Source: JANPBY01 sp031430645 (GTDB lineage: Bacteria; Actinomycetota; Actinomycetes; DATJPE01). Taken from it: a stretch of DNA of 7,320 bases. Below are positions 1 to 5,654 of this stretch, piece by piece (position 1 is the first letter of the stretch; each line of letters opens with the position of its first letter). The translations under genes and the position numbers were made by a program. The notes beneath the pieces were generated by a model. It saw only the letters and a program-made list of their open reading frames with translations. It had not been told where the DNA came from and did not search any database. Location: positions 1 through 7,320 of the forward strand of contig JANPBY010000097.1 in assembly GCA_031430645.1 (NCBI GenBank), in the 5' to 3' direction.

Positions 1-362
1 GCCTTCTTCGCAGGCGCAGCCTTCTTGGCGGGAACGGCCTTCTTAGCCGCGGCGGCCGCAGCCGACGGAGCACTCTTGGCGATCTTCTTGGCACCGGAGA
101 CGTAGGCCTTCAGGTCAGCACCCGCGCGGAACTTGGGCGCCAGGCTCTTCTTGACCTTCACCGTGGCGCCAGTGCGCGGGTTGCGCGCGGTACGGGCCGC
201 TCGCTCAACCCTCTCGAACGCACCGAAGCCGGTGATGACGACCTTCTCGCCAGCGGCGACAGTCTTGGTGATGGTCTCGATGACCGCGTCAACTGCTTCC
301 TGCGCGGCCTTCTTGCCACCGACGCGATCGGCGATGGAGTCGATCAGCTCACTCTTGTTCAC
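1..362 (-). CDS. hup: HU-family histone-like DNA-binding protein with basic C-terminal tail (partial, 3' end beyond window)
   Basis: Nucleoid-associated protein that binds and bends DNA as a dimer. The GTG start at 362-360 gives a protein beginning VNKSELIDSIADRVGG, followed by the HU core with the hallmark GFGAFE (about residues 46-51) and the DNA-contacting arm RNPRTG (about 60-65). The core ends near residue 90 (FRAGADLKAYV). It continues into an Ala/Lys/Pro-rich tail with PAKKA-type repeats that runs off the left edge after about 120 residues. The tail is typical of actinobacterial HupB/HupS, is absent from E. coli HU, and resembles the tail of histone H1. A purine-rich site (GGAAGG, 374-369) precedes the GTG. 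Position next to leuD-leuC matches the conserved actinobacterial order. Identity as HU is secure; which paralogue (hupB or hupS) is inferred from tail and synteny. Confidence 0.95.
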   Translation of the reverse strand, partial: MNKSELIDSIADRVGGKKAAQEAVDAVIETITKTVAAGEKVVITGFGAFERVERAARTARNPRTGATVKVKKSLAPKFRAGADLKAYVSGAKKIAKSAPSAAAAAAKKAVPAKKAAPAKK

Positions 363-372
363 TGCTTTCCTT

Positions 373-402
373 CCGGACGTCCGGCGTCGGGCCCATGCCC
401 GA
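373..402 (-). promoter_or_regulatory. Palindrome and hairpin in the HU leader
   Basis: Two adjacent dyads lie between the predicted HU transcription start and its GTG. One is a perfect 12-bp palindrome, CCGGACGTCCGG (373-384), which touches the ribosome binding site. The other is a hairpin with stem TCGGGC/GCCCGA and a 4-nt loop (387-402). They could be an RNA structure affecting translation or a protein-binding site. No function can be assigned. Confidence 0.35.
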
Positions 403-406
403 ACCG

Positions 407-441
407 AGATTAAGGCTAGACCTCATCTGGGCCAAAGACAA
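407..441 (-). promoter_or_regulatory. Candidate sigma-70-type promoter of the HU gene
   Basis: On the minus strand a -35-like TTGTCT (441-436) is followed after 17 nt by a -10-like TAGCCT (418-413). An overlapping alternative is TTGGCC (435-430), 17 nt, TAATCT (412-407). Either would start transcription near 400-406 and leave a leader of about 40 nt before the GTG at 362. This AT-richer patch stands out from the surrounding GC-rich DNA. Prediction from sequence only. Confidence 0.45.
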
Positions 442-460
442 TTACTGACCGACCATATAG

Positions 461-477
461 TCGTTGTGTCGCAACGA
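461..477. repeat. Short inverted repeat between leuD and the HU promoter
   Basis: The arms TCGTTG and CAACGA (6 bp, perfect) flank a 5-nt spacer. It lies about 64 bp beyond the leuD stop and 20 bp upstream of the predicted HU -35. No T-run follows on the minus strand, so it is not a typical intrinsic terminator and a binding site is equally possible. The rest of the 363-540 gap shows no small gene that I can support. Confidence 0.3.
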
Positions 478-540
478 TTTCCGGGGAGGACGAAGGTCGC
501 ACCCCACGCCCGACGGAAGTCTCAGTGTGACTCCTGATGC

Positions 541-1134
541 TCAGCGGGTCTGAGTGACGGGAGTGAACGCCGGTCGCCGGGCCTCGAACTCGGCGATCCC
601 AGCCGCGTGCTGGAGGGTGATGCCGATGTCATCCAGACCCTCGAGCAACCGCCAGCGGGTGTAGGCGTCGACCTCGAAGGGAGCCGTCAGCGCACCCGCG
701 GAGACCGTGCAGAGCTCGAGGTCGACCGTGACCCGCAGACCAGGATCGGTCTCCACCAGTGACCACAATTCCTCTATGTCGTCCTGGTCCACGGCGGCAG
801 TGAGCAGACCGATCTTTCCGCTGTTGCCGCGGAAGATGTCGGCGAAACGCGAGGACAGCACGACCTTGAAGCCATAGTCATCCAACGCCCAGACTGCGTG
901 CTCACGCGATGATCCCGTGCCAAACTCCGGGCCGGCCACCAAGACAGACGCCCCGGCGTACTGCGGCTGGTTCAAGACGAAGGACGGATCGCGTCGCCAT
1001 TCGGCGAACAATGCATCTTCGTAGCCGTGGCGGGTGATCCGCTTGAGGTACTCCCCCGGGATGATCTGGTCGGTGTCGACGTTGCTGCGCTGAAGCGGCA
1101 ACGCTGTACCGGTGTGAGCGACGAATTTGTCCAT
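541..1134 (-). CDS. leuD: 3-isopropylmalate dehydratase small subunit
   Basis: Small (swivel-domain) subunit of isopropylmalate isomerase, which with LeuC converts 2-isopropylmalate to 3-isopropylmalate in leucine biosynthesis in the cytoplasm. The 197-residue product has the usual length. Family features visible are SNVDTDQIIPGEYLKR (about 17-32), the substrate-loop motif GTGSSREHA (72-80), and the segment VLSSRFADIFRGNSGKIGLL. The ATG at 1134 is preceded by AGGGAG (1150-1145) with 10-nt spacing. It lies 44 nt downstream of leuC on the same strand, so the two are almost certainly cotranscribed. No convincing terminator follows its stop; the HU gene comes next on the same strand after a gap carrying its own promoter. 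Confidence 0.98.
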   Translation of the reverse strand: MDKFVAHTGTALPLQRSNVDTDQIIPGEYLKRITRHGYEDALFAEWRRDPSFVLNQPQYAGASVLVAGPEFGTGSSREHAVWALDDYGFKVVLSSRFADIFRGNSGKIGLLTAAVDQDDIEELWSLVETDPGLRVTVDLELCTVSAGALTAPFEVDAYTRWRLLEGLDDIGITLQHAAGIAEFEARRPAFTPVTQTR

Positions 1135-1178
1135 CGTGCAGATGCTCCCTGGTGGTGTTCCGACGGTTCGCGAGAAGG

Positions 1179-2585
1179 TCAGGCGGGGACGAGATCAGTA
1201 GGCGCGGCAAGGTGGCCCATCACCGCAGTAGCAGCCGCAACCTCTGGGGACACCAGGTGCGTACGCGCCCCGTTGCCTTGACGTCCTTCGAAATTGCGGT
1301 TGGACGTGGACGCGCTGCGCTGCCCGGCCGACAGTTTGTCGGGGTTCATGCCCATGCACATCGAGCAGCCTGCATTGCGCCATTGCGCGCCGGCAGCCAC
1401 GAACACCTTGTCCAGGCCCTCGGCCTCAGCCTCGATCCGCACCCGGGCAGACCCAGGAACGATGAGCATCGCTACACCGGGCGCGACCTGGCGTCCGCCA
1501 AGTACAGCCGCCGCTGATCGCAGATCCTCGATCCGGCCATTCGTGCACGAGCCGACGAACACTGTGTCGACAGAGATATCGCGCAACGGTGTGCCAGGAG
1601 TGAGATCCATGTATTCCAAGGCTCTCTCGGCGGCGGCACGCTCGACGGGATCCGAAAACTCATCCGGCGAGGGGACCTGACCGGACAGCGGCAGACCCTG
1701 GCCCGGGTTGGTTCCCCACGTCACGAACGGAGCGAGCTCGGTTGCATCGATGACAACCTCGGTGTCAAACACCGCATCTTCATCGGTGGCAAGGGTCTCC
1801 CAGTACGCCACCGCGGCATCCCAGTTGGCACCCTGAGGCGCGTGGGGGCGACCGCTGAGATAGTCGAAGGTCGTCGCATCCGGGGCGATCATCCCCGCCC
1901 GAGCGCCGGCCTCGATCGACATGTTGCACACCGTCATACGCGCTTCCATGGACAACCCGCGGATGGCTTCCCCGCCGTATTCGATGACGTGCCCTTGTCC
2001 ACCACCCGTACCGATCCGCGCGATGACAGCCAGGATCAGGTCCTTGGCGGTGACTCCCGGAGGCAGTGCCCCCTCGACGGTGATCGCCATGGTCTTGAAC
2101 GGCTTCAGCGGCAACGTCTGGGTGGCCAGCACGTGCTCGACCTCACTCGTGCCGATGCCGAACGCCAGCGCGCCGAACGCGCCGTGAGTCGCGGTATGAG
2201 AGTCCCCGCAGACCACGGTCAGTCCGGGCTGCGTCAGCCCGAGCTGCGGCCCGACGACATGCACGATCCCCTGATCGATGTCGCCGAGGGAGTGGATGCG
2301 GATCCCGAACTCTGCCGCGTTCCGGCGCAGGGCGTCGACCTGGGCGCGCGAGGTCGGCTCCGCGATCGGCTGGTCGATGTTCATGGTCGGGACGTTGTGG
2401 TCCTCGGTGGCGATCGTCAGGTCAGGACGACGTACGGAACGGCCCGCAGCGCGCAGACCGTCGAAGGCTTGGGCGCTAGTGACCTCATGGATCAAGTGCA
2501 GGTCGATATAGAGCAGGTCCGGCTCTCCCTCGGCACGACGTACGACGTGCGCGTCCCAGACCTTCTCGGCAAGCGTGCGTCCCAT
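1179..2585 (-). CDS. leuC: 3-isopropylmalate dehydratase large subunit
   Basis: Large, aconitase-like subunit of isopropylmalate isomerase, carrying the [4Fe-4S] cluster and acting with LeuD in leucine biosynthesis. The product is 468 residues, the standard length. The three cluster cysteines are present: Cys347 in GSCTNGR, and Cys407 and Cys410 in GCSMCMGMNPD. Other landmarks are TEDHNVPT (60-67), CGDSHTATHGAFG (126-138) and the C-terminal SNRNFEGRQG. The ATG at 2585 is chosen because MGRTLAEKVWDAHVV is the family N-terminus and AGGAG (2598-2594) lies 8 nt upstream. The in-frame GTG immediately before it (2588) cannot be excluded. An ATG at 2615 is also in frame but lies inside the palindrome and is unlikely. 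Expression is probably controlled by the divergent IclR-family regulator. Confidence 0.98.
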   Translation of the reverse strand: MGRTLAEKVWDAHVVRRAEGEPDLLYIDLHLIHEVTSAQAFDGLRAAGRSVRRPDLTIATEDHNVPTMNIDQPIAEPTSRAQVDALRRNAAEFGIRIHSLGDIDQGIVHVVGPQLGLTQPGLTVVCGDSHTATHGAFGALAFGIGTSEVEHVLATQTLPLKPFKTMAITVEGALPPGVTAKDLILAVIARIGTGGGQGHVIEYGGEAIRGLSMEARMTVCNMSIEAGARAGMIAPDATTFDYLSGRPHAPQGANWDAAVAYWETLATDEDAVFDTEVVIDATELAPFVTWGTNPGQGLPLSGQVPSPDEFSDPVERAAAERALEYMDLTPGTPLRDISVDTVFVGSCTNGRIEDLRSAAAVLGGRQVAPGVAMLIVPGSARVRIEAEAEGLDKVFVAAGAQWRNAGCSMCMGMNPDKLSAGQRSASTSNRNFEGRQGNGARTHLVSPEVAAATAVMGHLAAPTDLVPA

Positions 2586-2602
2586 CACATCTACTCCTAG
2601 AC

Positions 2603-2631
2603 TTGCGTCTCGCATGTCGAGACGGCAGTAT
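2603..2631 (+). promoter_or_regulatory. Candidate promoter of the IclR-family regulator, predicting a leaderless mRNA
   Basis: A -35-like TTGCGT (2603-2608) is separated by 17 nt from a -10-like CAGTAT (2626-2631). Transcription starting about 7 nt further would begin at 2638, the A of the regulator's ATG. No Shine-Dalgarno sequence precedes that ATG, which fits a leaderless transcript, common in actinobacteria. The operator dyad fills the spacer, which implies autoregulation. The promoter match is moderate. Confidence 0.4.
2606..2624. promoter_or_regulatory. Candidate operator in the leuC / iclR divergent region
   Basis: A perfect interrupted palindrome, CGTCTCG-CATGT-CGAGACG, has 7-bp arms and a 5-bp spacer. 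It is the only strong dyad in the gap of about 52 bp between the divergent leuC and regulator starts. It sits just upstream of the leuC ribosome binding site and inside the spacer of the predicted regulator promoter. One bound regulator dimer or tetramer could therefore affect both genes. NdgR/LtbR-type IclR proteins are known to control leuCD from this location. The exact consensus was not checked, so the assignment is inferred from position and symmetry. Confidence 0.7.
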
Positions 2632-2637
2632 CAGACC

Positions 2638-3354
2638 ATGGACAACTCTAGCGGAGTCGGAGTCCTGGACAAGGCCGCCATCGTCCTGGGCGCCCTCGAA
2701 GCCGGGCCAGCGACCCTGGCCGGGCTCGTCCAGGCCACCGGACTGGCCCGCCCCACGGCACACCGCCTGGCGGTCGCCCTGGAGTACCACAGACTCGTGG
2801 CCCGAGACCTGCAAGGGCGCTTCATCCTCGGACCCCGACTGAGTGAATTGTCGGCGGCCGCTGGCGAGGATCGACTCCAGGCCGCGGCCGCGCCCGTCCT
2901 CTCGGCGTTGCGCGACATGACCGGGGAGAGCGCGCAGCTCTACCGGCGCCAGGGAGAGGAACGGATCTGCGTTGCTGCGAGCGAGCGGCTGTCGGGCCTC
3001 CGCGACACCGTGCCCGTCGGCTCTGTACTTCCCATGACCGCCGGGTCGGCCGCCCAGATTTTGCTTGCTTGGGAGGAACCCGAGCGGATGCACCGTGGGC
3101 TGCGCGGGGCCCGATTCACGGCCACCGTTCTCGCAGGCGTACGTCGCCGCGGCTGGGCCCAGAGCGTGGGCGAGCGAGAAGCCGGCGTGGCATCAGTGTC
3201 GGCCGCGGTGCGCGGACCGGGCGGCAAGATCGTGGCGGCCGTGAGCGTCTCTGGACCGCTCGAACGTCTGACGCGCACCCCGGGACGGCTGCACGCCCCG
3301 GCGGTCCTCGGCGCGGCCAACGCCCTTACTGAGGCGCTGCGTCGCTCGGAATGA
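2638..3354 (+). CDS. IclR-family transcriptional regulator, NdgR/LtbR type (leucine biosynthesis)
   Basis: Probable regulator of leuCD and perhaps other amino-acid genes. The 238-residue product has an N-terminal winged helix-turn-helix (about 8-65; recognition helix around RPTAHRLAVAL, 38-48, wing near GRFILGPRL). The IclR effector-binding domain follows (about 80-235), with LRDTVPVGSVLPMTAGSAAQILLAW and RGWAQSVGEREAGVASVSAAV typical of the family. The ATG at 2638 was chosen because MDNSSGVGVLDKA matches the usual start just before the first helix. Upstream in-frame starts at 2614 and 2575 would overlap the operator and leuC. Divergent placement against leuC is the conserved arrangement of Streptomyces ndgR, Corynebacterium ltbR and Mycobacterium Rv2989. 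The effector is unknown from sequence. Its last 29 bp overlap the end of the convergent phosphatase-like ORF. Confidence 0.93.
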   Translation: MDNSSGVGVLDKAAIVLGALEAGPATLAGLVQATGLARPTAHRLAVALEYHRLVARDLQGRFILGPRLSELSAAAGEDRLQAAAAPVLSALRDMTGESAQLYRRQGEERICVAASERLSGLRDTVPVGSVLPMTAGSAAQILLAWEEPERMHRGLRGARFTATVLAGVRRRGWAQSVGEREAGVASVSAAVRGPGGKIVAAVSVSGPLERLTRTPGRLHAPAVLGAANALTEALRRSE

Positions 3355-3769
3355 TCCCCAGCTCGAACAGCAAGGCCCGTACGCGTACCTCAATCCGGTC
3401 TCGGATCTCGCGCACGCTAGCTGGGTCCAGCCCCAAAGGGTCGGGGATGTCCCAATCCAGGTGGTCCGCCCCCGGGACGACGGGACGCCGGTCGCCGATC
3501 CCTAACGTCACGACCACTGAAGCCGCCTGCAGGATCTCATCGGTCCAAGGTTTGGGGAACTCCTGCGAGAGATCGATCCCGCGCTCATGCATCGCCGTAA
3601 CCACCGCCGGGTCGATTTGGTGGACCAGCTCGTCTCCACCAGACCAGCCGACCCCTTGAGGAATCTCCTGACGCGCGACCGGCAGTTGGCGGGCGGCAGC
3701 CCATCGCCGCCGCCCCGACCACCGTGTCTGAGCATCCCTGAGCACACAAGCGAACTCTGGGAGAACCAC
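3326..3769 (-). CDS. ArsC / low-molecular-weight phosphatase-fold protein with disrupted N-terminal active site (possible pseudogene)
   Basis: From about residue 50 the ORF follows the arsenate reductase / LMW tyrosine phosphatase family: IDPAVVTAMHERGIDLSQEFPKPWTDE, then VVVTLGIGDRRPVVPG, then DWDIPDP and VREIRDRIEVRVRALLFELG. The first 45 residues do not carry the required CX5R(S/T) loop. The only Cys (Cys8, in FACVLRDAQT) has Gln at the Arg position. The further cysteines of redox ArsC enzymes (GCGDxCP) are replaced (GIGDRRP). In the +1 frame, pieces resembling the family reappear: RHGGR near 3720 and SAG at 3651-3643. A 10-bp tandem duplication lies between. No Shine-Dalgarno precedes the GTG at 3769, which is 27 nt after the pstB stop. 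Early codons are also less GC-biased at position 3 than later ones. It may be a decayed gene, a sequencing artefact or a catalytically dead homologue. Confidence 0.55.
   Translation of the reverse strand: MVLPEFACVLRDAQTRWSGRRRWAAARQLPVARQEIPQGVGWSGGDELVHQIDPAVVTAMHERGIDLSQEFPKPWTDEILQAASVVVTLGIGDRRPVVPGADHLDWDIPDPLGLDPASVREIRDRIEVRVRALLFELGIIPSDAAPQ
3728..3744. repeat. 10-bp tandem duplication at the expected phosphatase-loop position
   Basis: The heptamer CTGAGCA occurs at 3728-3734 and again at 3738-3744, a period of 10 bp (on the minus strand TGCTCAG-GGA-TGCTCAG). A 10-bp insertion shifts the reading frame by one. Removing one unit joins FACV of the open frame to LRHGGR of the next frame, close to a CX5R loop though one residue too long. 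Confidence 0.55.
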
Positions 3770-3796
3770 GAGTGACGTCCGGGTGTCTGCCCCCGC

Positions 3797-4618
3797 TCAG
3801 CCGAAGCGACCGTGGACGTAGTCCGACGTCCGCGGGTCGCGCGGCTCGCCGAAGACTTGTTCGGTGGAACCGTGCTCGACGATCACGCCCGGGGTGCCCT
3901 GCTCGGCCAGGAAGAACGCGCAGCGGTCGGACACCCGCTGGGCTTGCTGCATGTTGTGCGTGACGATGACGATCGTCACCTCACTCACCAGGTCCTTGAT
4001 GGTTTCCTCGATCCGGCGGGTCGAGGTGGGGTCAAGCGCCGAGCAGGGCTCATCCATGAGGAGGACGCGCGGCCGCACCGCCAGCGACCGCGCGATGCAC
4101 AGCCGTTGCTGCTGACCGCCGGAGAGGGCTCCACCCGGTTGGCGCAGCCGGTCGCGCACCTCGTTCCACAGACCGGACTTGGTCAGGCACTCCTCAACGA
4201 GACCGTCCTTGGCGTCGCGATCCACTCGCTGGCCGGTGAGGCGCAGCCCCGACACCACGTTGTCGTACACCGACATGGCCGGGAAGGGGTTGGGTTTTTG
4301 GAAGACCATCCCGACCTGACGCCGTGCTCCCGTAAGCCGCTGGTCGGCGTCGTACAGGTCATGCCCGTCCAAAAGGACCTCGCCCGCGAGCGAGGCTCCC
4401 TGGACCAACTCGTGCATCCGGTTGAGGATCCGGAGAAAGGTGGACTTGCCGCAGCCCGAGGGCCCGATCAGGGCCGTGACCTCTCCTGCCTCCATCGACA
4501 GCGAGACCCGGTCGAGCACCTTGCGCTGCCCGAACCAGGCCGAGATCGCTCGGGCGTCGAGCGTTGCCAACGGCAGCGGTTCCGACCGGACGTGCAGTGC
4601 GTCGTCGACGACGGTCAT
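3797..4618 (-). CDS. pstB: Phosphate ABC transporter ATP-binding protein
   Basis: ATPase that drives high-affinity inorganic phosphate import through the PstCA channel, on the cytoplasmic face of the membrane. The 273-residue product has all ABC motifs: Walker A GPSGCGKST (52-60), Q-loop FQKPNPFP (106-113, the PstB-specific form), signature LSGGQQQR (165-172), Walker B VLLMDEP (185-191, catalytic Glu190) and H-loop His221 in VTHN. NRMHEL after Walker A and MQQAQRVSD after the H-loop are PstB hallmarks. The ATG at 4618 has AAGGAG (4629-4624) with 5-nt spacing. pstB normally follows pstA directly. Here its upstream neighbour, 46 nt away, is the sortase-like gene, and pstS, pstC and pstA are not in the window. 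No Pho-box-like direct repeat was found. Confidence 0.97.
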   Translation of the reverse strand: MTVVDDALHVRSEPLPLATLDARAISAWFGQRKVLDRVSLSMEAGEVTALIGPSGCGKSTFLRILNRMHELVQGASLAGEVLLDGHDLYDADQRLTGARRQVGMVFQKPNPFPAMSVYDNVVSGLRLTGQRVDRDAKDGLVEECLTKSGLWNEVRDRLRQPGGALSGGQQQRLCIARSLAVRPRVLLMDEPCSALDPTSTRRIEETIKDLVSEVTIVIVTHNMQQAQRVSDRCAFFLAEQGTPGVIVEHGSTEQVFGEPRDPRTSDYVHGRFG

Positions 4619-4664
4619 GCCAGCTCCTTGCGGATGGGGTGTGGGGAAGTCATGGTCAGCCTCG

Positions 4665-5654
4665 TCACATCAGGTTCGGCAGGAGGCGTGTGACTTGGGC
4701 GGCGAGACTGACACCGACGAACGCCAAAACGGGCACTCCCGCGACCCAGGCCTGCCAGCGGCCCCAGCGGTAGCGAGCCCAGACAAAGACGACGGCCGCC
4801 ACGAGCAGCGCCTCAGCCCACAGCACGATGAGCAACCAAGCTCCACGGTCGCCGCGCATCGGGGTCTCAGCGTCCGGAAGTGTCCCAGGGGCGATGACGG
4901 CGGTCGGGGTGTCTTGAGCCGGTGATACGAGCAGTCCGTCCACGCGCAAGACGCCGTTCGGCGCGTAGGCCGAGCCCGTGGCCGTGACCAGCGTGAGGCG
5001 ACCTTGACCAGCTGCCAGCGGAGTCGGCTGCGGGTCACCTGCGCGCCGCAGACCAAGGACGCGGTAGGTGTGCTCACCCTGACCGGTGGTGACGGTGAAG
5101 GAAGTGCCCGGGGCCAGCTCACCGATCCGAGCGAACGGACCTCCATACGCGGCACGGCGACCGAGGATCACGCTCGTGCCCACCTGGCCGGGGAGGACGG
5201 TGTCGCGGCGGTGGCCGGGGCCGGACGCCAACACCTCTGAGGAGGTCCCCTCAAGGATGACCTCGTCGAGCCCGAGCGCTGGGATGGTGAGCAGGGCGAC
5301 CGGGGTCCCCAGTGGGTAGAGGCGCCCGTCGGCGTCGACCTGCGCTACCGGCGCCGTGGCGTTGGCCAACTGCTCACGCAGAGACGCGTACCCGACCGCC
5401 TGGTCCCGGTGATGCCGTACGGCGCCGAGCGGTCCGAGCTGGGCGAGCATCGCAAAGATGACCACCGCCAGGGTGGCAAGGATTCCACCCGCGACGGCCA
5501 GTCCGGCACGATCCGCGCGGCTGAGACGAGTGCCAGCCGCCTCGACGCCAGCCTCGCTCTCGGCGATGACGGAGTCACCTCCCGACTCGTCGACCTCGAT
5601 CTCAGGGACCACCACCGCGAGGTCGGGCGAGGCCAGCTGAGTGGTCTGGGTCAA
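4665..5654 (-). CDS. Sortase-fold membrane protein lacking the catalytic His and Cys (pseudo-sortase)
   Basis: The sortase beta-barrel is recognisable from LLTIPALGLDEVILEG through GPGHRRDTVLPGQVGTSVILGRRAAYGGPF to GRLTLVTATG and VLRVDGLL. Active sortases have GH(R/N) where this has GRR (Arg codon at 5157-5159), and TC where this has TA (Ala codon at 4980-4982). Both key residues are therefore missing and transpeptidation is unlikely. The layout is a cytoplasmic acidic N-terminus, one membrane segment (AGLAVAGGILATLAVVIFAM), the outside sortase domain, then two C-terminal membrane segments (around LLIVLWAEALLVAAVVFVW and VPVLAFVGVSLAA). The start is uncertain. TTG at 5654 overlaps the TGA of the preceding LPXTG gene (TTGA) and gives an LTQTTQLASPD start; an in-frame ATG at 5720 would overlap that gene by 70 nt; GTGs lie at 5615 and 5612. 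None has a good Shine-Dalgarno, which suggests translational coupling. It may be a scaffold or sensor for LPXTG proteins. Confidence 0.8.
   Translation of the reverse strand: MTQTTQLASPDLAVVVPEIEVDESGGDSVIAESEAGVEAAGTRLSRADRAGLAVAGGILATLAVVIFAMLAQLGPLGAVRHHRDQAVGYASLREQLANATAPVAQVDADGRLYPLGTPVALLTIPALGLDEVILEGTSSEVLASGPGHRRDTVLPGQVGTSVILGRRAAYGGPFARIGELAPGTSFTVTTGQGEHTYRVLGLRRAGDPQPTPLAAGQGRLTLVTATGSAYAPNGVLRVDGLLVSPAQDTPTAVIAPGTLPDAETPMRGDRGAWLLIVLWAEALLVAAVVFVWARYRWGRWQAWVAGVPVLAFVGVSLAAQVTRLLPNLM

Noticed and set aside
515..534. Imperfect hairpin just after the leuD stop as an intrinsic terminator
   Set aside because: The stem (GGAGTC with GACTTCC) needs a bulge and no U-run follows on the minus strand.
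133..537. Plus-strand open frame over the HU gene and intergenic region
   Set aside because: It is antisense to the clear HU coding sequence and has no homology-like features.
1842..2600. Long plus-strand open frame antisense to leuC
   Set aside because: It is a shadow of leuC, rich in Arg/Asp/Gly as expected for antisense of GC-rich coding DNA, with no domain features.
3812..4693. Long plus-strand open frame antisense to pstB
   Set aside because: It is a GC-bias shadow of pstB, shows no recognisable motifs and has no ribosome binding site.
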